Notes under the pieces: model-generated | What the model was told of the DNA's origin: nothing | Database searches by the model: none | What the model saw: only the letters and a program-made list of their open reading frames with translations | Shown here: positions 49,919 to 58,991 of the stretch, piece by piece | Layout: every line of letters begins with the position of its first letter | Numbering within the stretch: the stretch's first letter is position 1 | Program-made: the position numbers and the translations under genes | Assembly (NCBI RefSeq): GCF_943371865.1 | Contig: NZ_CALRWL010000004.1 | Coordinates: 121,962 to 185,961, forward strand | Direction: 5' to 3' | DNA length: 64,000 nt | DNA from: Azorhizobium sp943371865 | GTDB taxonomy: Bacteria; Pseudomonadota; Alphaproteobacteria; Rhizobiales; Xanthobacteraceae

Positions 49919-50429
49919 GTGGCTGCATTGGCTCACCGCCGCGGCGGTGCTGTTCGTGATTCCCGCCGGCATCGCCATGATGAACCTGCCGCAAGGCGCT
50001 GCGCAGGATCGATTGTTCGACCTCCACCGCTCGGTAGGCATTCTCATTCTGGTTCTGGCGGTGCTGCGGGTGGCGGTGCGCGTGGCGCTGGGCGCGCCGC
50101 CGCCGGCCCCCGGCCTGCCCCGCTGGCAGCATGTGGTGGCCAGTGCCACCCATCACCTGCTCTATGTGCTGATCGTGGTGATGCCGCTGCTGGGCTGGGC
50201 CACGTCCTCCACCTACGGGGCGCAGGTGAGCGTGTTCGGCCTGTTCACCTTGCCGGCGCTCCTGGCCAAGAACGAGCCGCTCTCCGACCTGCTGGGCGCG
50301 ATCCACCAAGTGCTGGGCTTCGCCATGGCCGCCCTGGTGGGCCTGCACATCGCCGCTGCACTGTTTCACGGCATCGTGAAGCGGGACGGCGTGCTGTCGC
50401 GGATGATTCCGGCACTGAGCCGGCGCTGA
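49845..50429 (+). CDS. cytochrome b561 family protein
   Basis: This is a 194-residue inner-membrane protein with four predicted helices. Candidate haem-ligand His residues lie in ARWLHWLTA, DLHRSVGIL, HHLLYVLIVVMPLLG and GLHIAAALFHG. It would carry electrons across or into the membrane. The ATG at 49845 has GGAGA upstream and lies inside the 3' end of the reductase gene (74-base overlap), which implies coupled expression. Its stop lies 8 bases from the convergent methyltransferase stop. Confidence 0.9.
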   Translation: MTTQNPSFHPQTPPPRLTPYAPPARWLHWLTAAAVLFVIPAGIAMMNLPQGAAQDRLFDLHRSVGILILVLAVLRVAVRVALGAPPPAPGLPRWQHVVASATHHLLYVLIVVMPLLGWATSSTYGAQVSVFGLFTLPALLAKNEPLSDLLGAIHQVLGFAMAALVGLHIAAALFHGIVKRDGVLSRMIPALSRR

Positions 50430-50436
50430 CGACCGC

Positions 50437-51291
50437 TCAGCCGCGCTTCGGCGCGGCCAGCAGGTCCATGTGGCCGATGCGGCAGTGCGTGGCTGCGATG
50501 CGCGCCGCACGCCAAGCCTCCAGGCGCGAATGCAGCACCTGACCGGTTTCCTCGGCGGCGGCCGCCGTGCCGGTGGCCAGGGCGGCAATCAGCGCGGCAT
50601 CGCCAGGATCTGCGGCCTCCAGCAGCCAGGGGCTCTCCCGGGCGTGGGCCTCGTAGCCGCGCTGATGCAGCGCATGCAGCAGCAGGTCGGTGGCCGCGTC
50701 CCCCGCACCGGCACCGAAGCCCTTGTCGCGGCCCTGATCCGCCCGGAAGGCCGCCGCCACGGCGGCATCCGCCTCATGGGGCGGGGTCCACAGATCGCGG
50801 CCATCGCAGGTCAGCACGGTGAAGAAGGTGGCGCCCGCCGCCACCACCGCATCCGCAAACCGCTCGATCCAGGGGGCGGAGACCAGATCGAAGAAAGCCG
50901 AGGCGGTGATAAGGTGCGGGTCGCCCGCGCGCACCGCTTCGGGATGGGCAGCCAGATCCACCTGCACCAACTCCACAGCGATGTGCAGCCCGTCCTTTTC
51001 CAGGGTCAACTGACCGGCGTCGTCCGCGCTGGAATCCGCCCAGTCCGCCAGGGCAAGGGCGGCTTGCGCCAGCAAGGCGGGGTCGTGATCCAGCAGCCGC
51101 CAGGATTGCTGCGGCCCCAGCAGCGGCGCGGTGGCGCGCAGATTGGCGCCGGTGCCGGCACCGATGTCCACCACCCGCAGCGGCGAGACATCGCCCAGGC
51201 GGGTGCGCAGGTCGTCGGCGAGGGCCGTATTGCGGGCCCGCAGGTCCGCGGGCTCCCGCAGGGCCAGCCACTGGGTGGAAAATCCGCTCAT
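50437..51291 (-). CDS. SAM-dependent methyltransferase-like protein
   Basis: This is a 284-residue protein with a class I methyltransferase fold. Motif I is LRVVDIGAGTGANLRATAPL; the acidic end of the next strand is in WRLLDHDPALL; SAFFDLVSAPWIERFADAVV corresponds to motif IV and beyond. The region past residue 160 is unusual for well-known families, so the acceptor is unknown. It is the last gene of a four-gene minus-strand operon; its start overlaps the glycosyltransferase stop (ATGA). Confidence 0.85.
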   Translation of the reverse strand: MSGFSTQWLALREPADLRARNTALADDLRTRLGDVSPLRVVDIGAGTGANLRATAPLLGPQQSWRLLDHDPALLAQAALALADWADSSADDAGQLTLEKDGLHIAVELVQVDLAAHPEAVRAGDPHLITASAFFDLVSAPWIERFADAVVAAGATFFTVLTCDGRDLWTPPHEADAAVAAAFRADQGRDKGFGAGAGDAATDLLLHALHQRGYEAHARESPWLLEAADPGDAALIAALATGTAAAAEETGQVLHSRLEAWRAARIAATHCRIGHMDLLAAPKRG

Positions 51292-52343
51292 GCCTGTCCT
51301 CGTGTTGCTGCCGCCGCGAGGGCTGCGGCGATGTGCGCCGCCGTTTGATCCCATGTGGGCAGGCGTTGGCCTGCGGCATAGGCCGCATCGCCCAGATGGC
51401 GTCGCCGCTCCGGCGTTGAAATCAGTGTGCGCAGGGCATCCGCCAGCGCCGGAGTGTCGCCGGGGGGCACCTTGATGGCCGCGCCGTCCGACACGGTATC
51501 GGCCGCCGCGCCGCCCGTGGTGCAGATCAGCGGCAGCCCGCGCCGCAGGGCATCCGCAAGCACCATGCCATAGCCCTCATAGAGCGAGGGATGCACGAAC
51601 AGGTCGCAGGCCGCATAGGCCTCGGCCAAGGCCTCCGGCGTCACGGCGCCGGCGAGGGCGATGCGCCCATTCAGGCCATGGGCGGCGATGGCGGCGCGCA
51701 CCGCACCCACCGTGTCCGGCGCAAAGGTCAGCGCGCCGATGAATGTGGCGCGCCAGGGAAGGTCGGCCACGGTGGCGAGGGCCTCCACCAGACCGAGATA
51801 ATTCTTGCGCGGGATCACCGAGCCCACCGCCAGCAGGTGTGGCGGGTCGCCGTCCGCGGTCACGCGCGGCGCCGGGGCGCAGCCGGGTTCGGCAATGGTC
51901 AGGCGGTCGGGGGGCACGGCAAAATGGGCCACGAGGTCGCGCCCGGTGGCGGCGCTGGTGGCGATGACACCGGCGCATAGCGCCAAAACCGCGCGCTCGT
52001 TCACGTCCAGCCGGGTGCGATCGGCGTCCGAGAGGCCGGCCTCCCGCGCCAAGGGATGATGCACCAAGGCCACCACCGGCCGGGCCAGGGCGCGCAGGGC
52101 AGCAGCCGGGAAGGCGCCCAGCGCGAGGCCGTCGATCAGCAACAGGCTGTCGGGTGGCACCGCAGCCAGTTGCGCGGCGGCTTTGGCCACGTCGGCAGAG
52201 GTGGGCGCGGGGAAAGCGGCGGGCAGGGACAGGGCCGTCATGTCCACGCCCTGGTCGGTCATGGCTGCCAGCACGGCCCGGTCATAGGCATAGCCGCCGG
52301 TGGGTGTGTCGATGTCGCCGGGAAAGGCCAGCACCGCTCTCAT
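51288..52343 (-). CDS. GT4-type glycosyltransferase of the pterin-like cluster
   Basis: This is a 351-residue GT-B glycosyltransferase, not closely related to the two GT4 paralogues elsewhere in the window. The N-terminal half begins LAFPGDIDTPTGGYAYDRAV. The donor half has LLAVGSVIPRKNYLGLVEAL and the GT4 motif HPSLYEGYGMVLADALRRGL. The start overlaps the PTPS stop and the end overlaps the methyltransferase start, so the three are translationally coupled. That points to a small-molecule acceptor made by the cluster rather than a polysaccharide. Confidence 0.87.
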   Translation of the reverse strand: MRAVLAFPGDIDTPTGGYAYDRAVLAAMTDQGVDMTALSLPAAFPAPTSADVAKAAAQLAAVPPDSLLLIDGLALGAFPAAALRALARPVVALVHHPLAREAGLSDADRTRLDVNERAVLALCAGVIATSAATGRDLVAHFAVPPDRLTIAEPGCAPAPRVTADGDPPHLLAVGSVIPRKNYLGLVEALATVADLPWRATFIGALTFAPDTVGAVRAAIAAHGLNGRIALAGAVTPEALAEAYAACDLFVHPSLYEGYGMVLADALRRGLPLICTTGGAAADTVSDGAAIKVPPGDTPALADALRTLISTPERRRHLGDAAYAAGQRLPTWDQTAAHIAAALAAAATRGQA

Positions 52344-52774
52344 GCGCCGATGGGACCCTCGAACCAGGCGCGTGCGGCGTGGGATTCATGCAGCGTGACC
52401 CGCAGGCGGGACAAGGCGTTGCCACCGGTACCCAGCTCCCCGGCACGCGCGGCCTGGGCCATGGCATCGAAAATGTGCCGGGCGACCACCTCGGTGGTGG
52501 TGTTGCGACCGGAAAAGACGGGCACCTCGTCGAGGTTCTTGTAGTTCAGCGGCGCCAGCACCGCCTTCAGGGCGTCGGTGGCCCGGCCGATGTCGATGAC
52601 CACGCCCTCGTCGGTCAGCTGCTCGGCCATGAAGGCCACGTCCACCACGAAGGTGGCCCCATGCAGCGCCTGGGCGGGGCCGAACAGGTCGCCCTTGAAG
52701 GAATGGGCGATCATGATGTGGTCGCGCACCTCCACCGCATAGAGATGTCCGGATTGGGGCGCGGTCTGGGGCAC
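52340..52774 (-). CDS. PTPS/QueD-fold protein lacking canonical catalytic residues
   Basis: This is a 144-residue protein of the 6-pyruvoyl-tetrahydropterin synthase/QueD fold. The first zinc His is kept (His24 in MIAHSF) and the second too (His38 in ALHGATF). The third zinc ligand is Ala40, and the catalytic Cys position is Ala34. The Asp-His pair of the usual LDHHYLN motif reads LNYKNLD (Asn77, Tyr78). The substrate-binding Glu is retained (Glu130 in LHES), as is the TTTEVVA helix. It is unlikely to catalyse the standard reaction and may be a repurposed enzyme or binding protein. The GTG at 52774 has GGAGAG upstream. Confidence 0.85.
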   Translation of the reverse strand: MPQTAPQSGHLYAVEVRDHIMIAHSFKGDLFGPAQALHGATFVVDVAFMAEQLTDEGVVIDIGRATDALKAVLAPLNYKNLDEVPVFSGRNTTTEVVARHIFDAMAQAARAGELGTGGNALSRLRVTLHESHAARAWFEGPIGA

Positions 52775-52820
52775 GGGGCTCTCCGGGAATAAGGGCAGGG
52801 AAACGAGACGATCGCGACGA

Positions 52821-53831
52821 TCAGGAATAGCGCACGACCGTGGCGACGCCGGTGGGATCGTCCCCGAGAATACGCTGCAGCGCTCCCGGCAGATCGGCGA
52901 AGGCCACTTCTTCTGTGATCAGGGCATCCAGGCGCGGATCTGCCAGCAGGTCGAGGGCCTTGGCGAGCCGGCGCTGGTGGGTCCAGCGGGCGGCGCGCAG
53001 CGGCGGGATGGCACCCACCTGCGAGGACATCAGCCGCAATCGCTTGGCATGGAAGCCGCCGCCGAGGCAGACGGTGACCGCCTTGTCGCCATACCAGCTC
53101 ACTTCCACCAGGCTCGCCTCCATGCCGCAGCAGGCAAGGGCATCGGACAGACCTGCGGAACTGGCGCTGGTGTGGAACACCACGTCCGCCGTGCCGGCGG
53201 CCTCGGTGCGGACCGTGAAGCGGGCACCGAAGGCGGTGGCGAGCGCGCCGCGGCTCGGATCGGGATCGACCGCCGTGACTTCGGCGCCCGGCAGTCCGGC
53301 GGCAATGAAGGTGATGAGCAGGCCGATCAGGCCCGCCCCCACCACCACGATGCGATCACCGGCGCCGGCGCCACTGTCCCACACCGCATTAAGGGCGGTT
53401 TCCATGCTGGCGGCCAGGGTCGCCCGCCGGGCGGGCACGCCATCGGGAACCGGGGTCACGTCGTCGGCGGCCACCACGAAGCGATCCTGGTGGGGATGCA
53501 GCACGAAGACATCGCGCCCCAGCAGATCCGCCGGGCCTTCCAGCACTTGTCCCACGGTGCAGTAGCCATATTTCACCGGAAACGGGAAATCGCCGTCCTG
53601 CATGGGGGCGCGCATGCGCTCGCGATGGGCGGGATCGGTCAGGCCGGCGAAGACCAGACGCTCGGTGCCGCGACTGAGCGCGCTCCAGCGGGTCTGCACC
53701 AGCAACTCCCCGGCCGCCGGCACGCGCACCACTTCCTGGCGCAGGCGCGCATGGCGCGGCGCCTCGTACCACAGCGCCCTCGCTGAACTGTGAGCCTGAG
53801 CGAGACGTTTCGCCGCGGATTGTGCTTCCAT
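52821..53831 (-). CDS. zinc-type alcohol dehydrogenase-like oxidoreductase
   Basis: This is a 336-residue medium-chain dehydrogenase (MDR fold). The N-terminal catalytic domain has WSALSRGTERLVFAGL and PFPVKYGYCTVGQV, and the Rossmann domain has DRIVVVGAGLIGLLITFIAA with Asp at the end of the second strand (VTAVDPDPSR), favouring NAD. It lacks the structural-zinc four-Cys lobe and the usual GHE catalytic motif, so zinc dependence is doubtful; it recalls BchC-like and other zinc-free relatives. It is the first gene of the four-gene operon, 46 bases before the PTPS-fold gene. The ATG at 53831 has AAGG upstream. Confidence 0.85.
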   Translation of the reverse strand: MEAQSAAKRLAQAHSSARALWYEAPRHARLRQEVVRVPAAGELLVQTRWSALSRGTERLVFAGLTDPAHRERMRAPMQDGDFPFPVKYGYCTVGQVLEGPADLLGRDVFVLHPHQDRFVVAADDVTPVPDGVPARRATLAASMETALNAVWDSGAGAGDRIVVVGAGLIGLLITFIAAGLPGAEVTAVDPDPSRGALATAFGARFTVRTEAAGTADVVFHTSASSAGLSDALACCGMEASLVEVSWYGDKAVTVCLGGGFHAKRLRLMSSQVGAIPPLRAARWTHQRRLAKALDLLADPRLDALITEEVAFADLPGALQRILGDDPTGVATVVRYS

Positions 53832-53905
53832 TCGAACACCTTCTTGAGACTATCTCGTCCCGCACCCGCCGCCCCACCTCTCAGCCCCGCTGCCCCGGAG
53901 CCGCA

Positions 53906-55783
53906 ATGACCTTCAGGCCAGAACCGTCCAGCGGCCCATCGGCCGCGTATTGGGGTGAGGAACGGGGTGAAAACTTGTTACATCAAGATCCCAACAGCTT
54001 GGAACACGAATCCGGCACAGCGGTTTTGCCGCAGCCCCACTCGATCGCCGCGCGCCGCTGGCTGGTGCTGGGCCTGAACCTTGCCACCTGCGCCGCGGTG
54101 GCGCTGGCAGCGGGGCTTCTGGCCGCCCAAGCCGGCTGGCGCGCGCCGGACGTCATTCTGTTCCTCTGCGTCGTGGTGGCAACGCCGTGGATCGCAATTG
54201 GTTTCTGGAATGCGGTGATTGGCCTCGTGCTGTCGCACATGGTGCGCGACGGCGTCACGACGGCCGCCCCGTTCCTGGCCGATGCGCCCGACAGCGGGCG
54301 CATCGCCAGCCGCACCGCCATCCTGATGACCCTGCGCAATGAGGATCCGGCGCGGGCGGTGGCCCGCTTGCGGGCGGTGAAGGCGGATCTCGACGCCACC
54401 ACCGCCGGCGCGCAGTTCGATTATTTCCTCTTGAGCGATTCCTCCCTGCCGGCCATCGCCGTGGCCGAGGAACAGGAAGTGGCCCGCTGGCGCGAGGAGG
54501 ACGGCTCCCGGCGCATCCACTACCGTCGCCGCGAGAGCAATACCGGCTTCAAGGCCGGCAATGTGCGCGACTTCTGCCTGCGCTGGGGCGACGACTATGA
54601 CCACATGCTGCCGCTGGACGCGGACAGCGTGATGGGGGCTGCCACCGTGCTCGCCATGGTTCGCATTCTGGACCGGAACCCGCGGATCGGCATCCTGCAG
54701 AGCCTGGTGGTGGGCATGCCGAGCGTGAGCGCGTTCGCCCGCATCTTCCAGTTCGGCATGCGCCACGGCATGCGCTGCTACACCCTGGGCGCCACGTGGT
54801 GGACCGGCGATTGCGGCCCGTTCTGGGGCCACAATGCCTTGATCCGCATCGCCCCATTCCGCGATCACTGCCATCTGCCGGTGCTGCCCGGCGCCCCGCC
54901 TTTGGGCGGGCCGATCCTGTCGCACGATCAGGTGGAGGCGGTGCTCATGCGTCGCGCCGGCTACGAGGTGCGGGTGATGCCTGTGGATCGGCAGAGCTAT
55001 GAGGAAAACCCGCCCACCATCGCCGAATTCGTCACCCGCGACCTGCGCTGGTGCCTGGGCAACATGCAGTATCTGCGGCTCCAGGGCCTGCCCGGCCTGA
55101 AGCCGGTGAGCCGCTTTCAGCTGATCTGGGCGGTGCTGATGTTCGCCTCCATTCCCGCGGTGCCGGTGGCGCTGGCGGTGCTGCCCTTTGCCGCCTTCGG
55201 GCTGGATGATGAGGCGGCCCGCACCTTGGGTGGCGGCGCGGCGCGCCTCTATCTCGCGCTCCTGCTCATGGGCCAGTTTCCCAAGATCGCCGGGCTGCTG
55301 GATGTGATGCTGACCCGCGGCGGTCTGGCCTCCTATGGCGGGGGGCTGCGCTTTGCGGTCTCCGCGGTGCTGGAACTGGTATTTTCGTTCCTGCTGGGCG
55401 CGGTGACGGCGCTCGCCACCACCCGCTTCCTGCTGACCCTGGTATTCGGCCGGGTGCGCGCCGGCTGGAACGGGCAGATGCGCGACGCCCATGCCCTGTC
55501 CTTTGCCAGCGCGTGGCGCGCTTTGTGGGTGCAGACGCTGTTTGGCGCGGTGGTGGGGCTTGCCCTGGCGCTGAGCGCACCGGTGCTGCTGCTGTGGACC
55601 TTGCCCCTGCTGGCGGGATGCTGGCTCGCGGTGCCGTTTGCGGTGGCCACCGCCCATCCGGGCTTCGGGGCGCGCCTCACCGCGCTCGGCCTCTGCGCCA
55701 GTCCGGAGGAAGGGCGGATGCCGGAGATCCTGCAGCGGATCTCGCGCGCCGTGTCCAACGAGGCTCTCGAACAGGCTGCGTGA
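53906..55783 (+). CDS. opgH: membrane glucosyltransferase for osmoregulated periplasmic glucans
   Basis: This is a 625-residue inner-membrane GT2 enzyme of the OpgH/MdoH family, which builds beta-glucan backbones exported to the periplasm. Two N-terminal helices are followed by the catalytic domain: MTLRNEDP, FLLSDSS, YDHMLPLDADSVM and the product-binding RDLRWCLGNMQYL. About five C-terminal helices follow. It is shorter at both ends than E. coli MdoH. The ATG at 53906 has GGAG upstream. No opgG is adjacent. It is divergent from the dehydrogenase of the pterin-like cluster across 74 bp. Confidence 0.92.
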   Translation: MTFRPEPSSGPSAAYWGEERGENLLHQDPNSLEHESGTAVLPQPHSIAARRWLVLGLNLATCAAVALAAGLLAAQAGWRAPDVILFLCVVVATPWIAIGFWNAVIGLVLSHMVRDGVTTAAPFLADAPDSGRIASRTAILMTLRNEDPARAVARLRAVKADLDATTAGAQFDYFLLSDSSLPAIAVAEEQEVARWREEDGSRRIHYRRRESNTGFKAGNVRDFCLRWGDDYDHMLPLDADSVMGAATVLAMVRILDRNPRIGILQSLVVGMPSVSAFARIFQFGMRHGMRCYTLGATWWTGDCGPFWGHNALIRIAPFRDHCHLPVLPGAPPLGGPILSHDQVEAVLMRRAGYEVRVMPVDRQSYEENPPTIAEFVTRDLRWCLGNMQYLRLQGLPGLKPVSRFQLIWAVLMFASIPAVPVALAVLPFAAFGLDDEAARTLGGGAARLYLALLLMGQFPKIAGLLDVMLTRGGLASYGGGLRFAVSAVLELVFSFLLGAVTALATTRFLLTLVFGRVRAGWNGQMRDAHALSFASAWRALWVQTLFGAVVGLALALSAPVLLLWTLPLLAGCWLAVPFAVATAHPGFGARLTALGLCASPEEGRMPEILQRISRAVSNEALEQAA

Positions 55784-55989
55784 GGGCGGACCGGCGCCGC
55801 CCTCTGTATGGCCGCGCATTCGATGCACCGTGCCTTCCGGCTCCCACGGGTGTTCAAATCCTTGTGCCGAGCGTGCGACGCCTCCATTAATCGCGCGGGC
55901 TACGATGGCGATGCAGTGGCGCCGAGCAAACGAAAAAGGGCGGCCACCGGGGCCGCCCGTTCCATATGCGCCAAGCGTATGCCGTCGGC
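55784..55989. other. convergent intergenic gap
   Basis: Between opgH and the exported repeat protein. Only the terminator at 55932-55958 is evident. Confidence 0.6.
55932..55958 (-). terminator. terminator of the exported repeat protein gene
   Basis: 8-bp stem GGGCGGCC / GGCCGCCC with a five-base loop, followed on the minus strand by TTTTT. Confidence 0.88.
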
Positions 55990-58476
55990 TCAGCGCCGGA
56001 AGCCGCCCCCGCCGCCGCCACGGAAGCCGCCGCCGCCGAAGCGATCACCGCCGCCATAGCTGTTGACCCGCTGGTTGCCCCAATCCCGAGCCTGGCGCTC
56101 ACTGTCCAGAGCGGAGGTGTTGGCGGAGCGGTCCACCGGCTGCCAGCCGTTGCTGGTCTGCTTGTTCCAGCCATTGTCGCTGTGATTGTAAACATTGCCG
56201 TCATGGTCGGCGTAGACATTGCCATTGTTCCAGGCGACCGAATTGCCGGTCTTCTGGTTGGTGGCGACACCCTTGCTGTCCACATTCACCTGGCCGTCCA
56301 CGCGGGTGGCGGTGGTCTGGGAGGCGTGGCCGGTGCCGGTGGTGGGATTGTAGCCCGCCGACTGGCGCCCCGCCGCCGCATTGCCCGTATAGGCATTGCC
56401 CACGGTGCCAGACCGGGCAGCCTCGGTGGCCCCGGTATTGGAATTGTGGGTCACGCCCTCACGCCCGGCGGCATAGTTGCCGGTATAGGCATTGCCTTCC
56501 ACCCCGGCGCGGCCGGCGCCGGACTGGCCGGTATAGGGATTGTGGTAGCTGCCCTCACGGCCGGCGGCGTAATTGCCGGTATAAGGGTTGAAGGCCGCAG
56601 CCGAGCGGCCCTGGAAATCGGTGCCGCGGGCGGTGGTGCCGGCGACGCCGCGGGCGCCCCATTCCGTGCCGTTGGCGGTGACGCCCCAGGCCCGGCCCAC
56701 CACCGCATCGCCGCCCCAGCGGCCATAGACGTTGGCGGCGTTGACGTTCACATAGCCCCAATGGCCGCCCCACGGGCCGGCGCCGTAATAGGGGCCCCAA
56801 TAGGGGGTGACGGCGGCGCCCCAGGCCCAGCCGGAGGCAAAGCCGAAGCCGAAGCCCACCGCGGCGCCCACGGAGAAACCGGCGCCATAGCCGTAGGTGG
56901 CCGGGCAGCCATACCAATAGGTGCCCACATAGCCGTTGCAGGCATAGCCGGTGCCATAGACCACCGTGCCGCCGGGCTGCACCACCACGCCCATATAGCC
57001 GGGCGTATAGCCCACCACCACGGTGTCAGGCTGCACGGAGTAGATCCGCACATAGGTGACGTAATAGATCGGGGAGGTGATCGGGATGGTGTAGATCACC
57101 TCCGGCACGAAGGTGGCCAGCCGCCACGGACCCATGGGGCTGGTGGCGGTGAACCACACCCCCTGCGACACCATGAAATAGGTGTTGCGATCCACCTGGA
57201 TCACCGGCTGCGGGGTGTTGACCGCATATTTCAGCGCCGTGCCGGAGATCGGCACGAACTTGGGCTCGCCGTCGAAGCTCACCTTGGCGGTGGTGGACTT
57301 CTTCACCGTCGCGGTCTGCGGGATGGTGGCGGCGATGGCCGCTTCCTTGGCCTGGGGCGTGCCGGCCACGGAGAGCAGCACGTTGGCTTTAGGGTCCTGC
57401 GGCGAGATCTTGGCGAAATCCGCCGGCAAGGCGTCGTTGGCCACATAGCTCCAACCGCTGTCGAGGTTGGTGGAGCGGAACCAGCGGCCTGAGATCAGCA
57501 CGTAATAGGTGTTCGAATTGGGATCCATGAACACCGCATGGTCCGCATTCTTCATGGTCATCAGCGCCGTGCCGGCCACGGGCAGCAGTTCCGGCTGGCC
57601 CTCGGTCTGGATCAGCTCGGTGGGCTGGGTGGCGACGATGATGGCCGGGGGCGGGGTCACCGGCTTGCCGTCCTGGGACAGCAGCGGCGCCGCCTTCTGG
57701 GTGGCGGTCGCGGCCTTGGCGGCGGCGGTGAGAGACGCGGGAACCTGCGGGGTGACGACCCACGGGCCGGCCAGAACCTGGCCTTCATACCAGGTGCCCG
57801 CCGCCTGCAGATGATAGGTGCCGGCGGCATCCTTCAACAGCAGCGGCTGGGTGTTGATGACCCGCTGGAAGTCGCGGGCGCCGGTCACGGGACGCAGCAC
57901 CGGCTCGCCGGCGATGGGCACCAGGATCGTCAGGCCAGTGGTGAAGATGATCTTCGGCGGCTCGTTCTGCACCGGCTGGGTGCGCAGGTCCGCGATCTTC
58001 TTGTTGACCGCATAGCTGGCCTGAAGCTGCACCAGGGCTACCGTGAGGCCGGCCTTGGGCAGGCGGGAGTCCAGTGCCGCCCGCACCTTCGGGGCATCCT
58101 GCGGCGCGGTGGCGACTTCCACCGTGTCGATGGCGATGGCGTCCAGGTGGACGAGACCGGCGCCCTTGTTGACGGTGGCACGGGCGGTGAAGTGCGCATA
58201 GCCGTAAACCGGTGCGCCGTCCTTCGGCCCGATGGCGAGGGCGGCGCGGCCGCCGATCAGGTCGCCGTCCCAGGTCTCGATCTGGGGTTGGTACAGTTGC
58301 AGGCGACTGTCGCCCACATCGAAATTGCGCGGCCAGGACAGACCGGGCGCGCCGATGGGCGCGGCCTGTGTCGCCTGCGAGGCGTCGGTGGGCTGCTGCG
58401 CCAAGATTGGGCTTGCGCCCAGCAGCGCAGCGGCCAAGCCCAGCGCGAGCGCCTTCTTCCCCGTGATTGTCGCCAT
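55990..58476 (-). CDS. large exported protein with tyrosine/glycine-rich and tandem repeat regions
   Basis: This is an 828-residue exported protein. A Sec signal peptide (GKKALALGLAAALLGASPIL, cleavage near AQQ) comes first. Residues 40-450 hold several copies of a beta-type module marked by GTxxYxMxxGxWFxxxxxxG (for example NTYYVLISGRWFRSTNLDSG). Residues 460-600 are rich in Tyr, Gly and Trp (YGCPATYGYGAGFSVGAAVG). Residues 630-730 carry imperfect 18-residue repeats around NPYTGNYAAGREG. The C-terminus is Gly/Arg-rich. It is probably a surface or periplasmic structural protein. I do not know its function. The ATG at 58476 has AGGAGC upstream. Confidence 0.8.
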   Translation of the reverse strand: MATITGKKALALGLAAALLGASPILAQQPTDASQATQAAPIGAPGLSWPRNFDVGDSRLQLYQPQIETWDGDLIGGRAALAIGPKDGAPVYGYAHFTARATVNKGAGLVHLDAIAIDTVEVATAPQDAPKVRAALDSRLPKAGLTVALVQLQASYAVNKKIADLRTQPVQNEPPKIIFTTGLTILVPIAGEPVLRPVTGARDFQRVINTQPLLLKDAAGTYHLQAAGTWYEGQVLAGPWVVTPQVPASLTAAAKAATATQKAAPLLSQDGKPVTPPPAIIVATQPTELIQTEGQPELLPVAGTALMTMKNADHAVFMDPNSNTYYVLISGRWFRSTNLDSGWSYVANDALPADFAKISPQDPKANVLLSVAGTPQAKEAAIAATIPQTATVKKSTTAKVSFDGEPKFVPISGTALKYAVNTPQPVIQVDRNTYFMVSQGVWFTATSPMGPWRLATFVPEVIYTIPITSPIYYVTYVRIYSVQPDTVVVGYTPGYMGVVVQPGGTVVYGTGYACNGYVGTYWYGCPATYGYGAGFSVGAAVGFGFGFASGWAWGAAVTPYWGPYYGAGPWGGHWGYVNVNAANVYGRWGGDAVVGRAWGVTANGTEWGARGVAGTTARGTDFQGRSAAAFNPYTGNYAAGREGSYHNPYTGQSGAGRAGVEGNAYTGNYAAGREGVTHNSNTGATEAARSGTVGNAYTGNAAAGRQSAGYNPTTGTGHASQTTATRVDGQVNVDSKGVATNQKTGNSVAWNNGNVYADHDGNVYNHSDNGWNKQTSNGWQPVDRSANTSALDSERQARDWGNQRVNSYGGGDRFGGGGFRGGGGGGFRR

Positions 58477-58991
58477 TGATATCGGCTCCTGACTACCGCC
58501 CCAGAACGGCGCACACCTACCACGTTGGCGACCAAGCGTCAGCGGGACCGCTCCGGTGGGCCTCGGCGATTTTTGGCCGTGACGGTGCCGGCCCCCTTTT
58601 CCGCGCCGCCAGGGATTTATGGCGCAACGACGCGATCTTGTGGCAGCGCCAGCGGGATTAAGCTACCTCTTGTGGCCCCGTCACCCCCGGCGATCTGCGT
58701 CAATGGCGAAAGCCGGATCGGCCGACCTTCTCGGTCAGTCGGCCTGTTTTCTCGGCTGGTGGGCGCTTATCCCCCGAGAGAGACGCGCGCCGCGGCGGGC
58801 CCGGCATGAAATTCCGGGTGGGTTGCGGGCCTGCCGCGAGGGGAAAACCGCCGCGGCACGCGCCGTCATCACCGTCGATGGACGGTCGTTTTCACGCCGC
58901 GCCTTGCCTCCCGCGCGGTTCGCGGCTAAGCCGCGCGCTCATGGCGCATCGCGGGCGCGTACCCGCCAAGGCGAACGGCGCGAGGAACAAG
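58477..58991. other. divergent upstream region of purM
   Basis: 515 bp without a convincing gene. A hairpin at 58720-58744 (GGCCGAC, 11-base loop, GTCGGCC, then TGTTTT) may act as a terminator or attenuator in the leader of purM. The rest is featureless GC-rich sequence. Confidence 0.45.
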
